The position numbers and the translations under genes are program-made. 64,000 bases of DNA from Elysia chlorotica. Lineage: Eukaryota > Mollusca > Gastropoda > Plakobranchidae. The DNA is taken from the NCBI GenBank assembly GCA_003991915.1, contig RQTK01000109.1, positions 265,238-329,237 of the forward strand, given 5' to 3'. Shown here in pieces: positions 38,375 through 50,900 of this stretch. A model generated the notes under the pieces. The model was not told the origin of the DNA and ran no database searches. It saw nothing but the letters and a program-made list of their open reading frames with translations. How positions within the stretch are numbered: position 1 is the first letter of the stretch; the number at the start of each line of letters is the position of its first letter.

Positions 38375-38935
38375 GCAATGAACTGTTATAGTTATCGTAC
38401 AATGGTGTGCAAACAGCTAATGGGTCGCATTGAAATCCAGACGATGTGCAGTAAAAAAGCTGATGGATCGTTAATTGTGGAAGAGGAAACTACAAACGCA
38501 CTAGGCGCTGCGTTTTCCCATAACTCCGCCAACCACTACAATTTCTCTCAATTTCAAGCTTTTAAAGAAGTCTGAGGAGAAACCGGTTGAATTCTCCCCA
38601 GACTAAAAGATTACCACAAACCCTTTGCCAAAAATGAAATTCATTTCCTGCCTGAAACTTCTGAAGGAGACGGCCGCAGGCCCAGATCTCCTATTGGCCC
38701 TTTAACAAAATTCTAAAAAAAACTCCCAAGGCAATGTACTGAAATCCTTTTAAACCAATTTATGAAATGTGGGCATCAGGGAGGCCTAAAGACTCGGAAA
38801 ACCCACAAAATTATAGACACATCGATTTAACAAACTGTCTCTGTAACCTTTTTGAAAGAATGGTAGCCAGACGACTATCTTGTCATTTGGAAGTTAATAA
38901 TCGCTTATCCAACTCCCAGTGTGTATCTAGATAAA
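38375..38935 (+). mobile_element. Jockey-like LINE fragment: linker and RT N-terminus
   Basis: Begins KKADGSLIVEEETTNALGAAF, cut here to its core (GSLIVEEETTNALGAAFS), the endonuclease-RT linker of such LINEs. It ends with NYRHIDLTNCLCNLFERMVA and RRLSCHLEVNNRLSNSQC, the start of the RT domain (normally NYRPIALTSCLCK..ER). Stops and frame changes intervene. In an intact element this part would precede, not follow, the fragment at 37420. It is cut off at 38935, where the possible LTR begins. Confidence 0.75.
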
Positions 38936-40307
38936 TGTTAGACGTTGCAGGTAAACACGGACACAGCGTTAAAAGTTGTAAACTGTTATTAATTTACACC
39001 ATAAAAAATCCAGCCGGCATAACAAGTCCGACTCAGTGCGACCTCAGCACATCGGACAAAAAACGTCGAACTTGAAAATAATAATAGACGCTTAAGTAAA
39101 GAGAAAGATAAATAATTGAATAGGAGTTCAGACCCAGGAAATCTTTTAGTTGAATACCAACTGACCAGTCTACGCACTCTCGGTCAATGGCTCAGGCTTG
39201 CTCGGCGCGCCTCGCGAGATGATTAGCCAACACGCGCCCAATAAGCTAACAATAACAAAGCAACATAATAGAGAGAGAGTGGACGGAGAAAGACCACGAG
39301 AGGTTACAAAGACAGAAAGATACGATAAAAATACAAGGACAGAAAGATAAGATAAAAATACAAGGACAGAAAGATGCGATAAAATACAAGGACAGAAAGA
39401 TACGATAAAAATACAAGGACAGAAAGATAAGATAAAAATACAAGGACAGAAAGATGCGATAAAATACAAGGACAGAAAGATAAGATAAAAATACAAGGAC
39501 AGAAAGATGCGATAAAATACAAGGACAGAAAGATAAGATAAAAATACAAGGACAGAAAGATAAGATAAAAATACAAGGACAGAAAGATACGATAAAAATA
39601 CAAGGACAGAAAGATACCATAAAAATTACAAGGACAGAAAGATACCATAAAAACACAAGGACAGAAAGATACATTAACCTTAGAGCATATAATTTTTGAA
39701 GTCTGGACAAAAAATACAGCAATGAAATAAAATAAAAATAAACTGATGGCTCACACTCGCCCCCAATAATATTTTAACGGTACCACACGCCAACACTACA
39801 CGTTCTAAAGAACGTAAGAGATAAAACCATACCTGTAGATAGTCTCTCTAAAAGAAATTAGGTATTAAAGCGTTTTGGAGGCCTAACGTCCGGTCTAAGC
39901 CATAAAGTCAACTTGGAAGCCACACGTCGAGGTCTCAGCACATGAAACTCATTTACAGTGCGACAAGTCTGCTCGTTGGGCAGGACAACAGGTAGCTGCA
40001 TAGGCCATCGTTGGGGCCTCGACACAACTGACGACACCTCGTCTACAATCTGCAAGGTCTGCCCCTGGGACGGAACAGCAGGCTGGGAAGGGAGATGTTT
40101 GTCAACTTTGAGAAGAATAAGCTGGCGACATATAGGCCGTTGGGGTGTTCTACGTCGGCTCTCCGACGCCACAAGGGGAACCCCATCGACAGTCTGACTG
40201 GTCGGCTCAGGAGGCAGAAGTGGTGGTAGTCGCAGCAATATTAATAGTAATAATATACATACGCCGTTCCCACCAAAAGCAGTGAGCAGTAATAAATATA
40301 CCAGCAT
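38936..40307 (-). mobile_element. Possible LTR-retrotransposon fossil, minus strand
   Basis: A TG...CA-bounded block of about 297 bases (38936-39232; reads TGTTGGCTAATC...GTCTAACA on the minus strand) could be a 3' LTR. Upstream on the same strand, 39858-40307 has an open stretch with Arg/Pro-rich, internally repetitive sequence that might be the tail of a polyprotein. A minisatellite lies between them. No second LTR was found; the element is incomplete and broken. Family undetermined (Ty3/Gypsy-like at best). Age not estimable from one LTR. Confidence 0.28.
39311..39674. repeat. 26/27-bp minisatellite, about 13.5 units
   Basis: The unit is 'gacagaaagataNgataaaaatacaag' (27 bases, with a 26-base variant). 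Three variants occur: A (atacgataaaaa), B (ataagataaaaa) and C (atgcgataaaa, one base shorter), in the order A B C A B C B C B B A, then two A-like units with 'accat'. Because 27 is a multiple of three, long minus-strand frames (LSVLVFLSYLSVLVFL-like) run through it; these are not genes. Confidence 0.95.
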
Positions 40308-40568
40308 TTAGTACCGCTAGCAATCGTTTTGTAATTATTATTAGTACACCCGAATGTTCCCGCCAAACAGGTTCGATCAGCTCAATACAGCTAGATACAG
40401 CTTAAAAAATTAGACACAAGATGGAGATTGACAAAACTTTGAAGTTTATAAGTCTAATCCAGTAAAACCCATGCTTGTAGCGAAAACAAGACAAAAACTT
40501 TATGAACAGAAACTTCTAGAGAAAACGTTTCCATGAAATTTCAGACGCCAGCGGGAAAAGGGGGGGGG

Positions 40569-40766
40569 TGCGAAGTAGCTCCTCAAGTGGTAGAGCTTAG
40601 GTCTCCAGATGGGGATTTCTGCGGTTCGAATCCCACGATCGGCAGACTCATTTGCCCAATTTCGTCCCCTTGAGTCATAGTATCACCGCCCTGTCTCGTG
40701 TGTGGCAGCACATAAAATTGTCAGACGTCAGTCTTGGGGTCCCTTCACTATATAGTCTATAGAGCT
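40569..40766 (+). mobile_element. SINE with a different tRNA head
   Basis: The head reads 'agtagctcctcaagtggtag' then 'agcttaggtctccagatggg' and 'ggttcgaatcccacg', a different tRNA-like module from the other copies. The body is the shared one ('cagcacataaaattgtcaga', 'cagtcttggggtcccttcac', 'atagtctata'). It ends before the 'gttggacg' tail. The head has a good pol III B box, but there is no tRNA acceptor pairing with the downstream body, so it is not a tRNA gene. Confidence 0.7.
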
Positions 40767-43700
40767 TACTGCTCTAGACAGCTAGCCAAGACATTTTTTG
40801 GTACGGACATTGCCTAATTTTCATTTTTCATTAGGAGTTAAATACATGTTACCATTTAATCAAAAATTCCATACAAAAACTTACATCACATTACAAAATC
40901 AGTAACTTAACAATATTTGAAGAGTGTCTCAATGTTCATTTTTTAATGATCTATATGACATGGGATATAAGGAAAAAAAAAGTGTTCCAGATTGATGGTA
41001 TTATTCATATCACAAAAGAAAAACAAAATAAAAAAACCAGATCAAACAAATGTTTGGAACTAAAAATGAGGTTTAATTCGAATAACACCCCCAGTATTTT
41101 CCAGATATTGATTTTGTGATGGGTCAGGATTATTAAAGGACAGTGGTATAAAAAAAAAATCTGATCATAGCATATACATATTTGGAAACGTTTCGAATCC
41201 GTAAGTAAGATATATTGATTATGCCCTTTCTTCAATGAAAGGAATGTCATGTATTATGCCACATAAGGATGTCAGGGTGTCACATTCTCATTGCTATTTC
41301 TTAATTGGTTGATTTTGTTATTGTGCACAAAATTATTTACTATCTCCTAGAGCATTTAGAGATAATGATAACTATATGGGTAAGTTATTAAAATATATTA
41401 ATTTTGTTCATATAATACAATGAAAAATAAACCTAAGTCTAAGTGACCAATAACAATATTAATGCATCAATGCATAAATTCATGATCCTAAAATATATTG
41501 TGGAGAAAACAGACTGGGCTTTTATCAATCATGAAAGAATATATATCACAGAGGGTATTTGAAGTATGAATAATTCCTGAAGTTACATCATTAGCATGCA
41601 AATCTTAAGATATATTAACCGTATCATACGTCAGGGGGTCCAAAAAGATCCCATGTATTTTTTTTTTAATTCAAATTAAAACATGTTACATGGAAAATTT
41701 TCTTTAAAGTTGTACACACTCCTCTTTTAAAATCCTATTTATTCATCAAATATATAGTTTAACTATCTATTAAGTGGAGACCACCAAGACCCGTCAATGT
41801 TAAGGTAAGGGTACAAAATATGACATACAATTAGAGTTAATTTAAGGTTTAAGAATATACAACTCATAGTGGGATAAAGGGGGAACAGATTACAAGGGTG
41901 AACAGGATGAAAACAATATTCACTGGTTTAATTACTAAGGGAGGGATAACATTGACATTTCACAACTCAAGTGTATTTTTTTATTAGGCTAAATATATAT
42001 TTTACACAAGTTGTGATTCACAACACTTTTAAAAGTTGCTGGCTGCTCAAAGAGCAAGAATATGTAATAAAAATTTATATTTACATGTCATCAGGTAAAG
42101 TAATAATAAAATTTCATTGTTATGTATATTTCAAACTCATCAAAACATGTGATATTTTCTGAAAAATTTAAAGAGGCTCTTCATTAATCAATCATCTGGT
42201 CTGCTTCTTACCAAACTGGCTTTGCATGATTTGGCACACTTATTGACATGATAATCATGTATGAAAATTACATATCATTGGGTAGACAAATGGGAAGGTG
42301 ACTCTGGCACATAAACACTGACACCTTGTTAAAAAAAAAAAAGTATAAACTCTCCTGCACACGCCTTATTAATCTCAGTCCTATTTACTAAAAAAGTGTA
42401 TTTCACCATTACATTAGATTTATGGTGATTAGTGACAGATTTTATCAACCATTTTGTGATATTCAAAAAATGAAACCATTTAATTATGGGTCTAGTTTGA
42501 GAGTTCAAGAATCTCTAAGTCCAATTAAATGTTTTTTTTTAAAGATCTAGACAATGGATACAACAAAGAAAAAAAAAAGTAGGAGACATTTTTTACTAGT
42601 TGCAATAAGGAAACAATATTGATAACTGAAGAAATAATTTTTAATTTTTCAAGATTCCAGTAAAACCTCCTTTGCCATTTATGACATTTATACTCAGGAA
42701 GGTCATAATTTCTTTTGTAGCGATTGTATACGTAAAGTTTAACAGGTATTTGTATTTTTAAAATAAATAAAGAGTTTAACAAATAAATATGCATGGAAAA
42801 TCATGAAATAGTCTCTTTAATATCAGCAGCAGTAAAGTTAATAGAATGATATAAATATAAATCTAAGTTAAACGTAGGATTTGTTCAACAGCAGACTAGA
42901 CTCCAGTTTTAAAATTAAATAATTGTTCATCACAGATTATTATCTATATCACTTGTGAAAATACAGAGATAAACAATTTGTTCAAAGCCATATTAGAGCT
43001 TCAGAGACCAAGAGAAAACACTTCATAGTGTAACATTTTCAATAAAAATTAAACTATTGTGTTTATATGGTGCCTAGCATATCTTTTTTTGCAGACCCTA
43101 GAGAAAATGACAGCCTCTCAGTCAATCACTTGGTGGAAATATAGTATCAACATAAATAACATTAGAATAAGCAGCTTCTTAACATTCTTTTGGACTATTT
43201 CATAATGTTAAATTCAGGACATTTAATAGATATTGCAATGATGTATTAAATAATTAATAGTATATTTCAAAACACAACATCATTCTTGCCAAAGGGTTAT
43301 CTAACACATAAAATGCCTTGTGAAATCTAAGTAAACATACCATAGATGAGGAGAAATTAAAATCTATGAGAATAAGATGTTGATAGATTACAAATTGCCA
43401 CAAATCCTTGGCAGAATCATTATTGTATTTCTTAAGTTCAAACCAGAAAACTAAATATTAAACATGTTACTTTTGCGCTTAAATTTTTTTCTTAAATCTT
43501 AAATGATTGTGTCTTATCACAACCAAAGAAACCGCGACAAAAAATAAAAACGAAATACTGCTCCTGATATATTTATCTGAAACTATTTTAAGTAACATTG
43601 CCAGAGAGAGATTTTTTTTTGGTAATGGCCAGAAACATAATTACATTTATGTGTCCATTTTAAGGTACCAATCACACATCCTTTTTATTGCATTGAGAAA

Positions 43701-43908
43701 GAAAACTAAAATTGAGTTCCCTGCCATTGCTAAATTTATTATTTGATGATGGTGACCAATAAATCTGGCATTATCTCTTATCAAAGGATGCACAGATCTT
43801 TGAACGTCCTTGACTTTTTAAATGAATCTGTACATGTAAATAAATTTAAAAATCCCAATCTTCAGATGTGCACATCATACAAAATCTTTAACATGCTTCA
43901 AGAGATCT
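40767..43908. other. Intergenic stretch between hexosaminidase and CATIP
   Basis: AT-rich DNA with only short chance frames; no gene, RNA or clear mobile element recognised. Confidence 0.6.
43735..43740 (-). terminator. Candidate CATIP poly(A) signal
   Basis: AATAAA on the minus strand about 170 bases beyond the CATIP stop codon. Motif and position only. Confidence 0.35.
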
Positions 43909-44923
43909 TCACCTGGTTGGAGCTCTAAGCTCATCAATTCGAGTATTTGTACGACTTGCAGGGAATGGTGTTGGAGCATTTGAGGCCAAGAAAGGTGAGG
44001 GGTCTGGCATTGATGTGGAGAAGGCAGAGAAGTAATCAGCAGCAAACGCAATGACATCATCTGGTTTTCGAAGTAGCAGAAACTGAAGGAAATCTGCAAG
44101 AAGAGCTCGCAATTCTGGGTGATGTCTCATGTACGATGCATGGTCTCCCTTTAGCTCCTCCTTTGAAAGATAAATAAAAATATTCTGTTTAAGTCTCATA
44201 AAGACAACAACTGAATTAATGCAAACTTAAAATAATGAAATACAAAGGCAGAAATGCTAGTTATTAACAATTTTCCCATTATTTAAGTTTCACTATTCAT
44301 TGCCACACTCCTGGAACAGAAAATCAGAATGATTTTGTAAAAAAATCTGAATTTGTTCTAAAAAATCTGAATAATGTGCAGTGTTCTCCTAAAAAAAAGC
44401 CTCAACAAGTAATTCTTACCATCATGTTCTTTTTTTTTTTTTAAATTTCTGCAGACATTTGAGTTGATATAACAAACATAGAGTGCACCCAATATGTTTC
44501 TAACCACCACCAAAAGACCACATATTTAGAAAAAAATACAACATCTATGAAGGACAGCTCTTTTCATATTAAAATAATGTATTAATATAGTCTCTCATGG
44601 AATCCTGAAATGAAAACCATCTTTCTGGATCTATTATTAATATTGGCATCTTAAGTAATTTAGTCTCAGAGCACTCTGATAGAGTTCAATGCATAGTTAT
44701 TTAGATCTTTAAAACTAGATGATATCCAATATAATTCTTGAGCTATGTGATCATAGAAATTTTCCGTGGCCAGTCAACGTAGATTCTAGATTTAAATAAA
44801 AATCTAATACTGCAGTGTACATCTTTGTCCCAAACATGTTCATTTTTGTTCTTGTTTTTAACATTCTCACAGACAGGCCTAGTATCTGTTTTAACGAACC
44901 ACTAAAATCAAAGTATTTGTTTC

Positions 44924-44958
<35 letters not shown>

Positions 44959-47900
44959 CAGAGAGACAGAGAGAGAGAGAGTCAGACAGACAGACAAAGA
45001 GAAACCACTTTCCCTCCCCACTTCCCTTTCACAAGTTTCTTTTCATATTTTACTTTCACAGTTTCAGTTTCGGGGAAATGGGTATTTTCGAGAAAACTAG
45101 AAGTCACATACTCTGCATGCTCGGACATCAGCTCCCATCCCCTCTTGCTTTTTTTTATGGTTTTCCTTATGATCAAAGTAAGCATACGCTGCATAGAATT
45201 ATTTATCAAGACTGAATTCTTTAAGTTGCGGTTTATCTTTTATTCTACAGAAGAATTTATAATGGTGATATAGATCTAATCAACATGCTTCTACTTGCAG
45301 AGTTCCAAAATTACTTTCATGGCTCATTGCCGTCTTGACTATGAATCAGAAACAAGTTGGGAAGCACTATACTAATGTCTCAATGGGGGCACATAAAAAG
45401 GGAACCTAGTCAGCATTCGGAAAATGACTTAGAGGGACAAAGATTTATAACCGCGCTGTATTGTTAAGAAGAACCAAACTAGACCTAGAACTGGATCTAT
45501 ACACACGAGCAGGTTGATGATTCAAGTACCGACCATTCAATGCCATTGACTCTAAAAAGAGCCCGAATTTCTCTCTCGGAGATGGAAAAAGTGAGTTCAG
45601 GAAAAATCCAGAATCCTTAAAAACAAATAGGAAAATGTGCAAATTTTCGGGGGGAAATAGGAATGAATCCGATTAAATCAGAATGAATGGCAGGTCTGTT
45701 CACAGTTCCAATCTGGAATTGATCAAAATAAGTCAAGTAATGGTAGATTTATAACATAAGGATTTGTCTTTGAAGGATAATCAGTTACTTATCATATCTC
45801 TATGTGTGATGTAAAAAATCTTAGCTTTGTCTATATCCATGCTCTCATAAAATATATTGGGAGACTTAATATAATAAACACATCTTTTGTTCAATAAATT
45901 CAGTGCTTGATAGATTTTTTCCAAATTTATTGACCATGATATAAACTCAGTGTGCAAAATTGTATGCCATTCAGATCAATAAAATTAAAAGCAAGATTGC
46001 CCGAACGCATGCATCACATGCGTCATTGACAAAAATTGCAGTTTGAGACATGAAATTTTCACTTATTACAATTTCTTATAGTGTTAACTTACCTTTCTGT
46101 CCACAAATTTAGAATGCATTTGCATATCTTCTTCCCAGTTTAAACGTTTCTTCTCAAACACAGGCTTTGGGGTTTCTTCATCTATATCATACATAGACAT
46201 AAAACACATTCAGGTGTAATTATTCGGAAATTGATGATTTATAAAAAATTTAATATCTTAGAAAGGAAAAAAATAAGCTAAAATAAAATAAAATAAAGAA
46301 AACATTTTTAAAGTTTGATGTTAAAATGAGCCTAAAATATCACTGTTTGTGTTGAATTTACATGTACTTCTTTTTTTTTTTCAGAAGAGACAGCAACAAA
46401 ACTGTTGTAAAACCACCTAGGTACTAATAATGCAATATCTAATCAAGCAAAATATTTTCAATACTCTCTGTTGCTTCCTACCTCTTTCTATTCTTACAGG
46501 AACTTTGGCCAATTTCATGGTGACAGGCGATCCCACCTGGACTCTATTGGTCAAATGTCTGTTTGGATGAATAAAAAAAAAAATTTTTTTTCTTTAATAA
46601 AAAGGAACATTTTTTTTTCTTAACGTAAGGGTCTTTATGATTTTTTTTTATGCTGTGTCATATCATAAACAATTCCAAATTATTAGAAGTTTAAAAAGAT
46701 TAAATTTCAATTTAATGACAACTGTCAATTTCTTTTTCTGATTTAGAACTAGATTAGGAGAAGAGCTACCAGGAATCCAACGCGATCACATTTTAAGTTT
46801 TATAAAATTTCCTCTATGGTTTCAAGGAATAAAGATGAGTGCATAAAAATCCTTGGGCTTAAGAAGAAGTTTATCTCTTTTTCGGTTTCTTTCCTCTATT
46901 CATGCCTACCCATCGTTCATGAAGTAGGACTGCCAGGTGGTGGGCAGATCTACAGTGGAATTAATGGTTCTCTCAACTCCATACACCCTCAGTTCGACAT
47001 CTTCCACTGTTTGTGTGCGCTCGTCTAAGCTTTTCTGTGAGAGAGATGGCAAAATATAAAACCTGATTAACTTTAAGTCATGCCACACTTAAGACCTAAA
47101 ATATTATCAGATGTTGTAGTCTTTGCAAAATGATTTCTTCTTATAGATCTATTTATCAGTGATGCCAACTGGATCTTTTTTTTTTTTACTGAACTTTTTC
47201 ACAAACCGGTACAGTGGTGTACCGAATTGCGAACCTCAAAACACACCCCAATCAATGTCAGTAGTATAATAATTAAGTTTATAGGCAAGCTTTATTTTGA
47301 GTGTATTGAGAGAACTTCGAATTTATACATTGTACAGCAAAGATGGAGAAGATTGAGGGTGATTAGCAAGCCTGGCTAATTTTCAAAGCTAGTTATGAAC
47401 ACTGATAAGACATTCTTCATAGAGTGGTTATGCTGGACCTTTTTTCTGTTGGAACCATAAATGACTCTAGTTTTACATGTAATCCGATAAGAAATCGCCA
47501 TTTGCGTCTTTCTTGTCTAACCAATGCCAATTGTCACTCCTTTATCAATTTCTAAGATATCCATTATACCAAAACGATCAACGAATTCCATCACGGACCA
47601 AACTTTATTTCTATTCAATATATCATGAAAGTCTCGTCTAGGTCTACACGAAATTCTTGGATCTAGATACCCCTCCTACTGCCCTAGTTTATATGTAGTG
47701 GCACTTTGAATCACACAAAAGAAATCCAATTGAAGTCTTTGATCGAATGGCTTAATGTTGTTACTTTGTTAGTGAATAATCGTATGCTCAGTGCATTGAT
47801 GTTCGTGCTTTTTCCGGCTTGCTTATTTTGTTAAATTGTTCCGTAAGTCAATGCATGGCTGCATGGAGATTGGCAGAGGACTTTGATGGACTTTGACAGA

Positions 47901-50900
47901 ACTCAGATTGGTGATTTTCTTTTAACAGAGCTTTGACGTACCTTGACGGAACTTGGAGTGGTGATTTTTTTCCCTTACGGAACCTTAACGGACAATTGTT
48001 TAAAGGAATTCCGTAAATTTACGGAAAATTGGCATCACTGATTTATTTTATTTGATACAAAGTGCAAAATTTAGTTTAATAAACAAGCTAACAGTAGTGC
48101 TACTTACATAGATGACAGGGCAAAGGTTTGTGTCGGAATCAAATGATATGAACTGAAGATCATCATCCATGCGTTTCTCAATCAAGAGTCTGTGCAGCAA
48201 GAGATTGGAACCTGGAGATCATTAAAAGTATGTTAAAAGCAATATTCGTCTGATCGTTCTAATCTATAAAGTACTTAAGTCAAAATATGTGTATTATTGG
48301 GAAAAGTAGACCTACATGGGTATGTGGGGGGTGCGGTGGTCCAGGGGTAGAACATCGGCTTCCGACGCAAAAGGCACAGAGTTCGAATCCTGGCTGTTGC
48401 GTTCCCTACTGGTTGGGTCGGTGTCAGTATAATGTGACAGGCTGAGACAGGAGTCATGGTATCCCCGCTCTGTCTCGTGTGTGGCAGCACATAAAATTGT
48501 CAGATGTCTGTCTTGGGGCCCGTCCACAATATAGTCTATATAGTGCTGCTGTTGGACGCTAAACCAACCCAACCCAACCCCAGATGGATATGTAACTAAT
48601 AGGTATTTTTGTAATGAAGAAATTTAAAATAATTAAATAATTATTTTAAAAGATATTGGCAAGGAATAGTAAATTAACAATAAGTTGTGATTTTACTAAA
48701 AAGCCTTTGTACAACAATTTTGAGACCCAATGCTTACCTTCTGAGATGAAGCCCCGCATTTGCTCCACAGGAACATTTTTTGTTGTTCTTTGCACATCCT
48801 AAGAGTATTAAAATTGAGGAAGAGGCCATGTAGAAATGTAATAATGTGATAGATAGTAAATTTTTTTTTGTTTTATGATGTAAGCAAGACGCTAAAAATG
48901 AACAGTTATTTTCAAATATAGTGTTTGTCATAAATGCAACAAGTACTTTAGTTCATAATGACTGAAATTATGTATTAATGTAAAAACCCTATATGAACAG
49001 TTAGCCTATCAAAAAACAAGATTTATTAAACCACAAAACCTTACTTATGTTATTTGAAGATCAAGAAAGTACAAATTTAGTACTTTTGAACTATGTTATA
49101 TGGGTTGTCATACTAACCGTACTCGTAACGTAAGAGCATTGACTTTTTGTATAAAGAGTTAAATGGTTTTATTATCCTTTTTTTTATTATTTTTGCAGAA
49201 AACTCTTAGTAACATTAGGAGTATTTTACTCACTTCTCCTTGTGTGATAACTCTGCTGATTGTGTAGTGATCACTCTGTCTAACAAGAAACGTTTTCCTG
49301 TCTAAAGGACAGTTGTCAAGCTGAGATTATAAGGATGAAAAATAGAGGACCTTTTATTTAACAACCATTGTTTTATTATTTATAAATAATTATAATGTTT
49401 GCTTTACTATCTCTTTTTTTTTTTTTGGTACAGAATTATTTTACCAAAACCTTTATACAGCATGTTTACCATGAACAATTATTGTTTTCTCCATCATCTT
49501 TGGTTCTTACTAGTATTGTTTTTATTTTAAGTGGTCAAAGAAAACAATTAAACCTTTGAAAATCATTTACAAATTAAAAACAAACAAAAAAGAATGTACT
49601 ACTTAATTTCATTAGTTTTTTTTTAAACATATTTTTGTAAGGCAAAGAAAACAAGTTTCATTTCTAATAAATGCTGTTGGATGACAGAGACTGAAAGGAT
49701 CTTAAGCAAATTTTGCGTTGAAACTTCAACATTAGAATCTGGTACTACTTACAAATTGGCCAACACTTACCTGTGTGTGTTACAATTCTTTATAGTCCTA
49801 ATTTTCTTATTTTTTAATCCCTTTGAAAAGCATTTGAATTTATACAGACCTTGACATATTCATGGTGCTGCTGCTCCAACGTATCAAGACATTTGGACAC
49901 ATAGCACACAATGGAAGTGCCACAGGGCACACCATCTATGGAGCCATGGCTATTGGCATGAATGAGGAAACATTCCAGACCCTTATAACGCGTAGGTTCA
50001 ACAGTCACTGTAAATTCTCCTAGCTCCTTTCCAGCATCTGATACAGTCACTAATTGGTCATCAAACATGACATACTTGAAATCTTCCTCAGGCACTGGAA
50101 TTAGAACATATATTTTATTGGAATTTTTTAAGGACCTTTATTTAGTTTGCTGCAATTCAATGTGTGCATGAAAAAAAATAACCAAACTTTATGATTTAAA
50201 TCAAAGACTATTGTGTTTCCCATTTATGATAAAGGATTTGGACATACTACTTTATTTCCTTAATAGAAAAACTGTTTGGACACACAAATCACAAGTGTCT
50301 TATATTTTCTGTTAATTTCTTTTATTTAAAAAAAACAACAAGCTGGGAGCACATAGTAAAACACACAACAACATGGAGGGGGGGGGGGGGGGGAGAGGAG
50401 AGGAAAACGAAATTTTACACATGTAAACAATGTCACACAGATGCTAAAACAAAGTGACAGCATGGCATAAACTTTTTTTTTTAATTCAAGAAGTTCACTT
50501 TCCTCATTGGAACAATTAGATTTAGATTGTATTCAAAACCCTCAAGTTAACCCTATCTTGAAAAATCCCACTCAATATGTATTAGCATGCAGTTTTGATG
50601 CAATTTAGCTCTCAATAATTAAAACAATTTGCAAAGTATATGATGAACTTAGTATTATCCAGTCCCCTAGAAATGAACACAGCAAATGTCAAAGTGAAAC
50701 GAATCAGCAGTTCAATGCATTTACCACCACCAATGGCACACAACACAAGTGAACGGACTGTACTTTAATATACTTGTCAAAGCACTCAAGAATATCAAAC
50801 AAGCAGATTCAGCACTGGAGAAAACATATCCTAAAGAAATAATGTATGCTGATTGTAATAATTATACAAACTCATAACACCAGATCATAGTTAAATCATT

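Noticed and set aside
39311-39674. CRISPR-like array
   Set aside because: There are no unique spacers between repeats; units abut directly, and this is animal DNA.
39246-39722. 158-residue minus-strand frame of repeated LSVLVFLSY units
   Set aside because: It is the translation of a 26/27-bp minisatellite; similar frames are open in other phases.
45301-45700. Possible DNA-transposon end near 45690 ('ggcaggtctg', as at the fold-back element end)
   Set aside because: Only a 10-base match and no partner end found within CATIP intron 9.
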